A DNA stretch of 64,000 nt from Dichetophora obliterata (GCA_963920525.1 OY986438.1:80215177-80279176); one strand, 5' to 3'. Positions 45,906 through 57,885 are shown, numbered from the stretch's first letter. Notes: generated by a model from the sequence alone, not told the origin. A program made the numbers and translations.

Positions 45906-46061
45906 CATGCGGCTTTTTATTTATATCTAATTTAATTCATTAATATTCACCACATAAAAAATAATTATTAAGTATTAATTAGTTTGAAAAAATTGACAAT
46001 GCACGACCACCGTTAAGGCGAAGAGGACAATACAGTTGTATCAGCCGTGATGCCAAAGAAT

Positions 46062-49000
46062 TTATTTTCTCGTTTTTATTTAGAGAAACGTGTTGGTACA
46101 ATAAGAACTAGGTTTTTTATAGTACGATATAAGCATTAGCTTGAAAAAACAAAAAAACAATAATACTAAACTATACAGTCATAACAACAAGTATATACTT
46201 AAGGTTACGTTAAATTTTTAAAAGAAAGAAAGAAAGCTATAATAAATATTAAGTATATTAAATGCTAAATTGGATCACATTGCAGTTATTTTTTAAGAAT
46301 TAATAATATAGAGTAAAGAATACAGGAAATAGATTAAAATATAGTCATGAAACTATGAAGTAGAGAAGAAAGATAGGATAGAGCGCCTAAAATTACCTCT
46401 CCCACTAATCTCTCTTAACCAACGAGGCAAAGCATTCCACAATTTAATGGCGTTAATGAAAAAAAGATGAGACGAATGTAACGAATAATGCCTAGGGACT
46501 ATTTAAACATGACTTCTTCTTGAAAGACAAAACTGGAGTTTTTCAAACAAGTAGCGAGGTGTTTTTTCATGTATGATTTTATGGAGATACATACAGTTAC
46601 GAGCACTAAGATATGTAGTTAGGTCACATCCAAGTATAGCGTTTCTGAACGTGGAAAGGTGGTCAAATTTACGCAAACCATATACGTAGCGTGTTGCATA
46701 ATTAAAAGCAATCTGTAGTTTTAATTGGGAGGAAGAGTCGAGTTTACTGTACACTGTTTCTGAATATGAAATTAAAGGTAAGATCAATTGTTTTACCAAT
46801 CTACGTTTTAAATCAACAGGAGTAACACTAGCAGACATTCTTAAATTACGAAGGACATAATAAACTTTTTGTACAACACTATTAACGTGGTCAACACAAG
46901 ACAAAGATGAATATATGACAAAACCAAGGCTTACTGCTTTTGATACCACATTTAGCTTGCTAGTTCCTATAAAAAGGTCAGGGACATCATCAACACAAGT
47001 TTTACTCTTACAGATGGGAAGGACATACGATTTGGCAGCATTGAGTTGAAGCCCATTACATTTAGCCCATTTATCAATGCTACTGAGATCTTCATTCAAC
47101 CTGACGCACAGATCATCAAGAAGCCCAGTTCGCCGAGACAGATGGAGCTGGATATCATCAGCGTACGCATGAACAAAAGCGTGCTTACATACATTAAAAA
47201 TATCATTGATGAACAAAGAGAATAGCAGCGGGCCTAGAATGGAACCTTGTGGGACGCCACTTTGTACAATTTTATACGATGAAAACATTTGACCGACATT
47301 GACTCTTTGAATTCTGTTACATAAATAATTAGACAAAAGATTGACAGCACTATTACAAAACCCAAAGAGAAATTTAAGCTTTTGACACAAGTAATTATGG
47401 TTTACTTTATCAAAGGCCTTGGAAAAGTCAAGTAAGCAGAGTAAGGTCATGGAGCAGGCGTCATATTCAGACCGAATATCATCAATCACTTTCAAAACTG
47501 CAGAAGAACACCCATGTCCTGCCCTAAAACCCGACTGGTATGGGGATAATAGTTTTTTCTGAGATAAGTATTTGCTTATTTGTTGCGACATAATTTTTTC
47601 ACATATTTTAGACAATGGCGACAGAATGCTTATTGGCCTAAAATCATTTACACCAGAGGGATTTCGCTTTTTAGCCACAGGTAGAACGGTAGCAATTTTC
47701 CACATGTCAGGAAAGGAAGAAGTTATGAAGCAACTATTTATAATGTGCGTAAGGGGACTAATAATGTAAGGCAGTATAAGTTTAATGAATTTGATGGGAA
47801 TACCATCTTCCGCGACTGCATTGGATTTTATCTGCGAAACACAATTCCCAACGTCGAGTTCGTTAACTGTTTCGAACTCGAAAGATTGTTGCATAGTCAG
47901 GTTAAAAGTAAGATTAGGATTATCAGTGCAGGTAACAGAAGTATCGACAAAGAAATTATTTAGGAGTTCAGGATCTTCATTACATTCAGAGTGGTTATTA
48001 TTGCACAAACCAAGTATTCTTATGTTGTTCCACAACATTTTGGTTTGAAGAGACAAATTTAGTTTATTAGAAAAGTAAAGTGTTTTAGCCTGTCTAATAA
48101 CACGAACAGATTAATTTCTGGCCATTCTAAAGGATTCCCAGTTTTCTGACGATGGTCTAATTCGCCATACTTTCTGCAATTTATTTCTTTTTTTAATACT
48201 TATAACAACATTCTGAGTGAACCAGGGACAAGAAACATTATTTACAGTTAACACACGAAAAGGAACATGCGTATCAAACAGACATTTTATTGGGACTAAG
48301 AGGGAACTAAGTTTATCATTAACATTATGGTGAAGCCAACAGTCATTAAAACATAACATAGACGCATCAAGATAAAGGGAAGAATAATTAATATGATTAA
48401 AATCACGATACGAAAAAGTATTATTAGTTCTATGATGGGATAAATTGCCATTTAACGTGCAGAAAATTAAATCGTGATCCGAGACAAAAAACAATTGATC
48501 AAATAAAGACACAGCAGAAGGATCCGAGACAATAAAATAATCAAGTAAACTACCAGTAGAGTTATTGCAGCAGCGAGTGGGCACAGTGTCGTTTACTTCT
48601 GAAAGTCCTAGTGTCGATATTTTATCGAACAGTACTTGTTTTACGGAATCATTGGATAGAATATTGACATTGAAATCACCACACAACAACATTAAGTCAT
48701 AGTCAAGAATGCTGCTCGTTAAAGCAGAAAACAAAGCATCAAACGAAAAACATTTGTTGGGATTATACACACATGACAAACAAATTTTAGTATTATTATC
48801 CCATATGCATACATTTAAAAATTCTATACCAGGTCCACTAGACTTACATATTACTTTTGAATTCAGAGAAGTTTTACAATAAACTGCAACTCCTCCACCT
48901 TTTCTACCAGACCGATCATTACGATACAGAGTATAATGTTACAGATAGTATCACTTATATCATTGCATAGCCACGTTTCAGATACACAAATAACGTCTAC

Positions 49001-49363
49001 TAAAGAATTTTCGAAAACATGTTTTATATAATCAAGTTTAAGCATTTTCAAACTTCGTGTATTGAAATGTACAACATTTAGGCCACTGTACTGCTTGCAC
49101 AGTACCTGCATCAAGATTTTTACATTTTCATTAGCGCCAATAGGCGAATAACTAGAACCTGACATAGGCAGAGAAAACAGCAGGAGAGCTAATTTTAGAG
49201 AAATAAGAAAGTAGTAAGAGATAGAAGAAGAACATTACAGTTAAAGAGTGAATTAGGAGAAAAAAATAATAACAATTATAATAAACATAAAATACATAAT
49301 ATGAAGAAGAAATCACAATCAAGGAAGCAGCCAGAAGAACTAAAATAAACATAAACATAAACA
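46062..49363 (-). mobile_element. Jockey-clade LINE, 5'-truncated, inserted in the transposase gene
   Basis: There is no gag-like ORF1 upstream of ORF2; the sequence breaks at a CATAAACATAAACATA run (about 49345-49363) straight into transposase coding sequence. The 3' UTR ends in A-rich minus-strand sequence with AATAAA near 46065. Both ends are approximate. Confidence 0.82.
46353..49165 (-). pseudogene. Jockey-clade LINE ORF2 (endonuclease-RT), broken
   Basis: The N-terminal apurinic-like endonuclease starts in frame 49165-48863 (VHFNTRSLKMLK, VDVICVSETWL), shifts frame, and continues 48779-48111 (LMLLCGDFNVNIL, YFIVSDP, FFVSDHDLIF). A TAA at 48111-48113 separates it from the reverse transcriptase (48056-46503) with NDFRPISILSPLSKICEK, DFSKAFDKVNH, SGVPQGSILGPLLF and the catalytic YADDIQL. 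A second stop at 46503 precedes the C-terminal LWNALPRWLRE region ending at 46353. There are two in-frame stops and one frameshift, so it is inactive. Confidence 0.93.
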
Positions 49364-49369
49364 TAGCCA

Positions 49370-50290
49370 GAAGTGTAATTAGAGCCTACAAGAGAGATGG
49401 TGAAATATTATGCAATCGCCGTGGCGGGTACAAGGAAAAAAAATTAACGACGGATATACTATCAGCTATTGAACATTATGTGGAGAATAATCCCTCCATT
49501 ACAGTCAAATGAATTAAACAAAAGCTGAGAGATGACACAAATATCAACATTTCTGAAACAACAGCAAGAAATGGTTTAAAAGAGTTAAAAATAACTTTAA
49601 AATTAGCTTACATTGAAAATGTAGAAATGAATTCACAGCGTACGCTAAATCTTAGAAAAGTTTATGCAGAACAGTTTTCGCAATGGGCTACATATATAAG
49701 AGATCAACTTATATTTATTGATGAACATAATTTCAATAAATCAATTTACATTTAAGAAGAAGCCAAGCTCGTTGCAAGACAGGTAGCAAAACAAGAGTGG
49801 TTGTGCCCTCAGTGAGGGGCAGAAATACCACTTTAATCGCAGTAATCAATAGTAATGGCATTATTCATTAAAAGATAATTTCAAATTCAACATGCAACTC
49901 TGACAAATTTTGTTCATTTTTGCAAGAACTTATTGAAAAGCTCCAAGAAGGGTTTTTGATTTTAGACAATGCAAGGATTCACAAAACGGAACAAGTTCCT
50001 GCTACGATAACAAGTACCGACCACATCTTAAATATCAACCTCCTTACTCCCCAATGCTGAATCCTATAGAAAAATGCTTTTCAAAGGTTAAAGCTCATGC
50101 TCTACAAATGTTAGTCAAAGTGAACCAGGATCAAAATCTGCAAACCATCATTGAAAGTAGTGTACGACGCATTACAGCCACCGATTGTGCCAACTACATT
50201 ACAGACAGGATTTTATTGATTCCAAAAGCTGCCTCTTTACAAATCTTAACTTACCATTTAATAATAAGTTCTTGTATGGTGAATATTACG
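49370..50290 (+). pseudogene. IS630/Tc1-type DDE transposase, C-terminal two thirds
   Basis: After the LINE junction the plus strand reads RAYKRDGEILCNRRGGYK and a helix-turn-helix-like region to about 49620. The catalytic triad follows across frames: IDEHNFN near 49716, ILDNARIHKTEQ near 49960, and PPYSPMLNPIEKCFSKVK near 50040. That last block is the D-x-E signature of the Tc1/IS630 group (DDE_3). There are several stops and frame changes. The last codons run into the TSD of the foldback at 50290. The N-terminus probably lies left of the LINE near 45990-46060 (RRRGQYSCISRDAK-like), where the frame is short. Confidence 0.82.
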
Positions 50291-51559
50291 GCTCTGTGAA
50301 ATAAGGCCCCGGGAAATAAGGCCCCAAAACAAAAACGAACTAAGGCCCCAAATATGGGGCTTTATTTCATTATGAAATAACACCCTACGAAATAAAGCCC
50401 CAATTCGACGAAATAAAGCCCCAACCTAAAATGTCCAATTTAAGAATTATAGAACAACTTCTTATGGAATTAACCCCAACATGATGCAATAAGGACCCAA
50501 ATTCAAATATACCAGTTTTTTAAAAGGCTCCACAAAAATGCATCGCAAAATAAAGGCCTCATATCTTAAAACGGAAACAAACCCCAAAATTGGGGTATAG
50601 TTCCATTGGGGAAAAACCTCAATATTATAGAAATAGCACCCCAAAACTTATGAAGAATTACCCCACAATAAATGAAAACACCCCAAAATTGTTAATATTT
50701 TTATTTGTAGACATTAATGAATTAATATCTTTAAGAATTCATTAATCTTATACGGAATTTGAAAAAATAGTATTCCCCTGTACTAAATATTTTTATAAAT
50801 TTGTAATCTAAATCGTTTGAGCATCATATAAGCTCAATAATAAAATAAAATAATTATCCGAAACCGACTGTCTAGTCAGCTAAGTGATTGACTCTATACA
50901 GAGTTGTTGTTGTTGTTGTTGCCTTCTTAAAAACTTACTTGATCGAAAGCTCGTCATTTAATTAATTTAATAATTTAATAGATCATAAAACTAATTAACT
51001 AAAATAATTATTGTTTTGTAAATCTGTCTTAATTTACAAATATGTTGTTATTAAGAAAACTTTGTTACTTTATAGAGTCCAATTTAAGTTCCTTCTCGTA
51101 AGAGATCTTGTGAAGTGCGAACGTCGTTAAATTTATCTTCCGCCAAATAGTTAACTCTTGCTTTTCAGGTGTCTTGCCCTTATTCTTATTTTGTTATAGT
51201 TTTATAAGTGGGTTTTTTTCTATATATCATTTTTTGATCGAGGACATGTTCACTGGTCCTTCTTTTACCAAGAAATTTTTCACAATTCATTTTATTTTAT
51301 AACTTTTTATTATGTCCTCACTATGCGGTAAAAGAATCAAAACTTGGCATATTTTCTAAAATTGTTTTAATTGAAAAATATGCAATAGATTTTAAATAAT
51401 AAAAAGAGAAAAGTTGTTATATCAACCCTATCCAAGTCTGACACTCAATTGTTGTGAAATTTTTGGTGGCCTATTTTACAATGAAATAAAGTCCTAATTA
51501 AAAAAATTAAATAAGGCCACAAAAATCAAAATAACACTCCAAATATTAATGCTTTTATT

Positions 51560-52359
51560 GGCTCTGCGCAAAATTGCCCAGGAAAAATGGCCCCAAAATA
51601 AAAAATGAAAAAAGGCCCCAAATTTTATATTGAATACAACAACACGAAAAATTGGGGCCATATTTCCTTTTTTTTTTGGGCCATTTTTCCTTTTTAGGTG
51701 TAGGGCTATTTTTCATAATGAAATCAGACACCAAATTTTAAATTTTAATTGAGGTCATTTTTCCTTTTTTTTTAATTTGAAGATTCTCTTTAAATTTGTT
51801 ATGTTTAGCGGAATTTTTAACGGTATTTATTTGTTAATGTAATTTTACATTATAAAAACTAGAAAACAAAGAAGTGGTTGATTATGAGTGTTAAGCAAGC
51901 AAGCCCCAGTTGATCAGTGCATTATGATAAAATGATTTGCCCTTGTACGAAATGCTGTTTTTAACATTCCGTACAAGGGCAAACCATTTTATTAAAATAT
52001 GAAAAACCTAGGAAAATTTTCATAAATGCACAATATGCAGTCAAAATTAAAAAAAAATAAACCTCTTCCATATATGATTCCAGAATGATAAGTTCTCCAA
52101 AAACTTACTTAAACTAAACTTACTTTATACTTAAAGTTTTACATTAAATAAATATGTTTAATATTTTTCCTCATAAAAATTAATTCCTCAATAAAATTTT
52201 ATCAGAAATAATTTGTGGTCTTTTTTCATTTCAGTTTGGGGCCAAATTTTATTTTATATGGTGGGGCAATATTTCATATTGAAAAAATAACCCAAATTTG
52301 GGGCCTTTTTAATTTCATAGCTTGTGGTCATTTTTCCTGGGGCCATTTTGCGCAGAGCC
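51560..52359. mobile_element. 800-bp foldback (GGCTCTGCGCAAAATTGCCC ends), 8-bp TSD, nested
   Basis: Ends GGCTCTGCGCAAAATTGCCC and (minus strand) GGCTCTGCGCAAAATGGCCC. Exact 8-bp TSD CTTTTATT (51552-51559 and 52360-52367). Arms are made of GAAAAATGGCCCC / GGGGCCATTTTTC units. It is inserted inside the 2.3-kb foldback and itself contains the palindrome at 51931-51995. Confidence 0.92.
51931..51995. repeat. compact palindrome TTTGCCCTTGTACGAAATG
   Basis: AAAATGATTTGCCCTTGTAC and GTACAAGGGCAAACCATTTT face each other around a ~20-bp loop. These are the ends of the MITE at 9576-9864 with almost no body between them. Confidence 0.8.
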
Positions 52360-52624
52360 CTTTTATTTACTAATATCATTTTTGGGGCCTTATTTTATTT
52401 TACTCTTGGGGCCTTATTTCATTATGAAATAATGCCCCATTTTTCAAAAATGAAATAAAACCCCAAAATAGGAAATAACATCCCATTTATTTGTGTTGTT
52501 GTTTTGTATAGAAATGTTTGGGGACTTATTTCATTTGTAGTTTGGGGCCTTATTTCATAGAGCCGAATATTACATTATATATGATACACAAAAATAAAAT
52601 GTTTATTTATGTATACGTTCAATT

Positions 52625-52858
52625 TCAATTTTACGTTCAATTTTTTATTTGGTTTAATTTGATTTGCGTTTGGGTTAATATAATTTGCACTTAGGTTAAA
52701 CTTATTAGCGTTTGGTTTAAATTAATTTGCGTTCAGGTAAAACTTATTAGCGTTTGGTTTAAATTAATTTGCGTTCAGGTTAATTTAAATTGCATTTGCG
52801 TTTGGGTTAAACTAATTTGCGCTTGGGTTTAACTGGTTTGCGCTTGGGTTAAATAAAT
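52625..52858 (-). repeat. right arm, inverted AACCCAAACGCAAATTAAT units
   Basis: Inverse of 45672-45905: about eleven copies of AAATTAATTTGCGTTTGGGT-like sequence. The arm starts at TTCAATTTTTTATTTGGTTT and ends GCGCTTGGGTTAAATAAAT. Confidence 0.87.
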
Positions 52859-53035
52859 CTTGCTTCAAAGTTTTCAATCGCCATATAAGTTATATGGAAG
52901 GGTATTTTGTTTTTGTGTCATAACTTTGGCTGAGGTCATGCTAGAAGCTCCAGATTTTGTGTGTGTATAGTAATAAATGCGTGAAGCACAGCTGCATAAA
53001 TAACTCAACTCTGTCTTAAGTCGACTTAAGCGCTT
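52856..53035. repeat. dispersed module shared with 35272-35455
   Basis: AATCTTGCTTCAAAGTTTTC, CGCCATATAAGTTATATG.AAGGGT and GTCTTAAGTCGACTTAA are in the same order at both loci over about 180 bp. At 35272 it lies inside the GGTGCCGGG foldback; here it abuts the end of the IS630-type element. Confidence 0.8.
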
Positions 53036-53084
53036 ATTGCTTGTCGACACAGAATTATAAGGACAAGGTTTGTAAAAGACTAAA

Positions 53085-53770
53085 TGTTTGCCACACCCCC
53101 TTTCACCGACCCACAAATCAATAAAAACTTTATATTTGAGACAGTTTTGGTCGTATAAGACTAAAATTTGGTAATTAATTTTTTTATTTTATTGTCGGAA
53201 ACTGTACTAAAAATGGGTTTGCACGCCCCCTTTTACCACCCACAAATCATTTAAAATGCTATTTTTCAGACGGTTTTGGCCGTATAAGATTAAAAATTGG
53301 TAATTAGTTTGTAGGCTTACTGTCGGCAATTGTACTTTAAATGGGTTTCCACGCCCCTTTTTTCCGCCCACAATTGAATGAAAATACTATATTACAGACA
53401 GTTTTAGTTGCTTAAGATTAAAAATTGGTTAAAGTGTTCGTATTGTTACTTTCAGCAACTGTACTAAAAATGGGCGTGGTCACACTATGTTTACGCCCCT
53501 TTTTCAGGTGATAAGCATAAAGTGAAGCAAAATTCTATAGGTTTAAGCTACATTAAGCTCAAATTTTGGCACACGATTTGTTTTGAGCTCTAGATGGTTT
53601 AAGGGAAAATATTTTGCCACACCCTCTTTTACCGCCTATAAATAAACAAAAATGCAATATTGTGGACGGTTTTGGTGAAAATATAAAAAGTTTTTCTCCG
53701 ATTAGCATGAAAATTCGTATATGGCAGTAAGGCGGTGGCAGGACAACGTCTGCCGGAGAATATCTTTATA
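53085..53770 (-). repeat. ~130-bp GTGGGCGGTAAAAGG module array, third locus, inverted
   Basis: Units near 53091, 53222, 53350, 53485 and 53618 read CACGCCCCCTTTTACC.CCCACAAATC on the plus strand, with GACGGTTTTGGTCGTATAAG. It ends near 53770 in GGCAGGACAACGTCTGCCGG, the complement of a CCGGCAGACGTTGTCCTGCC start seen in dispersed insect repeats. Confidence 0.85.
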
Positions 53771-54390
53771 CATAGAATTCTTCTGTACATGGCTTTGTCA
53801 CTGAACTCTTCTTAAACCGTATTTGAGAGCATACCTCAGAAACGAGTTGAGAAATTGTCATGATTATTTCACTACACCATTACTTTTTATGCAAACAAAA
53901 TGAATAAACATAAACAAACAAAAATCTTAAATTTTTATGATAGTTGATTTTTCGATCGTATAAAACGTTTTCAAATTTTTACGTTAGAAATTTTACATAA
54001 ACCCTATATTTATGCATACCATATGAAAGAACATTACAAATGCCATTTTTGGTTTTCAATATTTTTATCAAAGTTTTTTGCGAAATAAAGAAATCCGTTA
54101 AGGTTGTTTTTGGAAAATTACAAAAATTAGAAGGGAAACGAAAATGAAAAAGATTGAAACACGATTGGACGAACAATTAATCAAAATTTCAAACAAAAAA
54201 TGCAATCCTTTGTAACATGACCGAGTTATTTACTTTCAAAGCCTGCACTTTCATTTTTAATTTATTTTTTTTTTATTTCACCAAAAAATAAAATTTGTAT
54301 TAAAAACTTTTTGTGTGTTTCAGGTACGAAAGATAAGTCCTGAGTTGTGCATGTTTTATATTGAAACTTGGTGTATATATGCTATGAGAC
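53771..54390. other. AT-rich non-coding DNA
   Basis: No gene or paired repeat recognised; the frame at 53979-54176 is in AT-rich sequence without a domain. Confidence 0.45.
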
Positions 54391-54850
54391 CAAGCGGTGG
54401 TCACTTTATAAATAAATATTTCCACGCCTACTTTGACCGCCTTTACACACAAAATCGTTTGTGCAGTGTCTTTTAAGATCTCAGGAACGATAATACCTTA
54501 GGCTACCAAAATTACGACATCTGTTATCAAGGTTTATATCTAAATTAATAAAATAACGAAAGTTGGCACACCCCCTATAGCACCCACAAATTAATTGAAA
54601 TGCTATATTTCAGACGATTTTTACTGTATTGGACAAAAAAAATTTGTAATTTAGTTCTTATGGTTACTCTCGGCAACTTAGTTAAAAAAGGGCGTGGTCG
54701 AACTATTACTATGCCCACTTTTCAGAAAGCATTATAATTATCGAGTTGTGCATGTTTTATAATGAAACTTGGTGTATATGTACTATGAGACCCAGTAGTG
54801 GTCACTATATACATGAATGTTGTCACGCCTACTTTTACCGCCCTTTTATG
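54391..54850 (-). repeat. further module units of the same family
   Basis: Two copies of GTGCATGTTTTATATTGAAACTTGGTGTATAT.TACTATGAGACC (about 54346 and 54747) each lead into GGTCACT.TATA and TTTACCGCCC; ACACCCCCTATAGCACCCAC (about 54560) belongs to the same array type. Confidence 0.75.
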
Positions 54851-57844
54851 TATTGTTATGTTTGGTGCTTTGTTTCAAAATATTTAAAATCCTAGCTAAA
54901 TATTTTAAACAATGATTTTGGCTTTAAGTGTGCCAAGCTGTATGTGAATGCCAAGCTGTATGTGAAGGCCACAAGGCCGATTTATATAAATAAAAAGAAG
55001 GTAATGCTGCCCGTATGCCATTCATAAAATAACTGTCTTTTATTCTAAATTAAATTTTCTTTTATAATAATTGGTTACAGTATTTTCTTAACCTAGGACA
55101 CACCCATTTTCCAATCACATTTCCAATATACATATTTCATTTAACCAATCATTTAAGATTGTTGTGAATCAAATGTGCAGACTTGCATTTGTGACTTCCG
55201 CAGAAATGCAATACCAAACATTTGTCTACATACTGACCCACATGTTCTAAATACAATGTCATCAGCTCTTTGTCAACACCGCTAGTGGCTGCTTGCGCTT
55301 GGCTAGAATTCGTGATTCATTCATAATCACTACTTCTTTTATTGTTTACGTTTATGCCGTTTTATTGTTTTAACTTATGTTGCACTACTCAGCTTGATCA
55401 TATTGCACTCACATGTGCTCAGTGTTTCAAGGTTTGTTTACGTTGATGACCTTGCTTGTGACTAGGTGGTCTGTTTGTTATTATTATTTGTTTGTTTTTA
55501 TTTGCTTCTAGGTTGTACAAACAACATCCTTACCCTTTAAAAAAAAGCAGATGCGTCGCTGGACACACGAGAGAAGCGAAGCATTTTCGCATTTTCATAC
55601 TTTTGATAATTTAATGGGTTTTTTAATAAAAAAATTTTTAAATTGAAAAATTTTAAATACCTAAAAAAAAGTTAACTAAAAAAATAATATTCCCACCAGT
55701 AAATTTATTTACCTTACATTATTATTTTGCATTAATTTTTAATTATTTTTGTAAAAGTTACTGAAATTATTGTGTTTTAATATCTAAAATATCAAACGTA
55801 TTTTAAATAGATGCTATGTCATCGATATTTCTAGCAAATATTACATCAATAGTTGTCCTCATCGTGGTGTGCAAATATTTGGAACGCTTATCATTCCCAA
55901 ATTATATTTATCAAGACAACTTTGTTTAATTCCTAAAATTTTTATGAAATTGGTTTTTTTTTTATATTTCAAAAGTATTGTCTTTCTGACGTTATTTTAA
56001 CTTCTACAGCCGTTTTAGTAGATGTCAAGCCACATTGTGTAGTCTAGATTCATTCTTTTTACACTCATTTATCTCGAAACTACTTTTTTCGGCATGGTGT
56101 TGTAGGAAAACAAAAACTATTCAGCCGAATCATCTGAAATTTAAATATGCTATTCATAACATCAGTGGATATCGCTGGAACTAGAATCAAAGTTTTATTT
56201 AAAAAACATCGTATATTTTACACTTAATAACTGGTAAAACACAAGCTGTTTTAAGAACTTTCGAGTGCACTAGAGTGGACTATGAAAGAAAAAATTTTTT
56301 TTTAATATTTTCATTTGCAATTCCATTTGAAATGAGGAAACAGTTAAGATTTTTTTGGTTTTTCCAAAAATTTTTCAGTTTAATAAGGGTATCACCTCAA
56401 ATTACTTGATGAATAACTCAGGGGGAAGAAATTTAAATTTTTGGATTTTCCCAGCAATATTTGTATTATTTTCGGCTAATCTTGGTGCGCTGATTTCATC
56501 ATAATCATGTAAATTATAATCAATTACAACAGTTTGAGCCCTTGGGGAGGTATTTTTTAAATAAGGTCCACTCTATTGTGCACTCATAGAGCTAAATAAT
56601 ATTTTTTGTTTTTATTTTTCAGATAAATAGAAAAGTCAAAATCTACAACACCGCCCATGCCCCTTTTCCTTGAGGGCGTCTCATTGAGCGCCATTTGAAC
56701 CAGATCAACAATTTTTTAAATTAAAAAAATATTTTTTATATGATGAATAAGTGTTACAATATACCTTAAAAGTTTAAATATCGATGTTCAATATTTTAAC
56801 TTTTTAAAAAAAATCCTAAAAATACCTTTAATTTTCGAGAGCTAGACCACCGGTCTTGCCTTAAGTGCCTATGATTATTCATGTCTGAATTCGCAATTAA
56901 TATCGACACCTAAAACAATTGGCATCTTGTGATAATTTTCAACCCATTCAATGGAACCTTGCTACTTTTGTTGTTTGGATAACTAATGCACAATGCTTTT
57001 TACTACGTTTCCAAGGCGAATGGAGCCTGAGTTGGGTTTTCGTCAAGTTGACAAAATGGCGTTTCTAGCTCGATAGTGTTTTCATGAGCAACATTAGCCC
57101 CATTCAGCGGAAAATTTGCTACGTAGCTGTTCCACAACTTTCGGGCTGAATGGTGTGTATCATAATACGCTCAAGCAACATGTTGTCCGAGCAGTCACCA
57201 TCTTAGGTATCGAAAAAATTGTATGCTACTTTAGTTGAGCTGCTTATGCTATTTTCATTTTGACAGCTAAAAAAACATGGCTGCAAATTGTTAATTGTTG
57301 CTGATTTTGTGCTGTGAAGTGGAAATAGATAATTATTATTTATTAGAAGATTATTCTATCATTCTTCAATAAAGCTGTTTATTCATGATTGCTTGTGTGA
57401 AACGAATGCACTATAGTATAAACCAATTTTAGATGTTAAAAAAAAATAACGAATGGCGAACAGCTGTTTGCGGTTTGACGTTTTGCAAAAAAACACAATC
57501 AGCAGAAAGTATCACTTTATGCTACTTCGCTACCTGAGCACTTTTTCGGCAGGAATGCGGCCATTGAGTCGAATTGGACTTCGGCCATTCTATTCGACAT
57601 TTTTTCTTATAGTCCATGAGCTGTGGAACAATTTGACTAACTTGTTAGGCACAAAGCTAAATTTTTGTATATGCGTAATTTAGTATTAGTACAATAAGAA
57701 AACAATGACCTTGCAGGGACGACGCGGTTACTATATAGCCCTTTTTAACGATGAAAGTGTAAAAAAAGGGCCCAGAATAACTTGTTCGCACATGGCTCAA
57801 ATTATAATATCATTTAATTTTTTCTATATCATTTACAAAAAAGT
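54851..57844. other. intergenic stretch with one MITE
   Basis: Apart from the MITE at 56263-56585 nothing is assigned. A weak inverted pair (AGCTGTTCCACAACTTT near 57125, GAGCTGTGGAACAATTTG near 57618) may mark a decayed element. The frame at 57453-57683 has no recognisable domain. Confidence 0.45.
56263..56585. mobile_element. 323-bp MITE (GAGTGCACTAGAGTGGAC ends)
   Basis: GAGTGCACTAGAGTGGACTA at the left and (minus strand) GAGTGCACAATAGAGTGGAC at the right. The body is AT-rich and non-coding. No TSD was read. Confidence 0.65.
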
Positions 57845-57885
57845 CGCCTGGCAGGTTTTCTAAGGGCACAAGTACCTGCCAGGCG
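57845..57885. repeat. hairpin 1 (CGCCTGGCAGGT stem)
   Basis: A perfect 12-bp stem CGCCTGGCAGGT/ACCTGCCAGGCG encloses a 17-nt loop containing AAGGGCACAAGT. GC-rich in an AT-rich surrounding. A near-identical copy begins 105 bp downstream. Confidence 0.85.

Larger units (their letters stand above)
50290..52564. mobile_element. 2.3-kb foldback (GGCTCTGTGAAATAAGGCCC ends), 9-bp TSD
   Basis: Ends GGCTCTGTGAAATAAGGCCC and (minus strand) GGCTCTATGAAATAAGGCCC. Exact 9-bp TSD GAATATTAC at 50281-50289 and 52565-52573. The left arm (to about 50690) is degenerate direct GAAATAAGGCCCCAAA units with some inverted copies, and the right arm (52370-52564) the inverse. The central ~800 bp is AT-rich and non-coding (a GTT repeat at 50906-50920). 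It contains another foldback of the same type. Confidence 0.92.
45672..52858 (+). mobile_element. IS630/Tc1-type element with tandem-repeat arms, split by nested insertions
   Basis: Inverted ends ATTTATTTAACCCAAGCGC (45672) and GCGCTTGGGTTAAATAAAT (to 52858) start arms of about 235 bp made of tandem AACCCAAACGCAAATTAAT-like units. On the plus strand between them lies a broken DDE transposase. A Jockey LINE (about 46062-49363) and a foldback (50290-52564) interrupt it. Without those the element would be about 1.6 kb, a normal size for this class. No exact TSD could be read at the outer ends. Confidence 0.75.

Noticed and set aside
49152..49364. membrane protein of 70 codons
   Set aside because: Hydrophobicity comes from the AT-rich 5' junction of the Jockey LINE; the real ORF2 start is in another frame.
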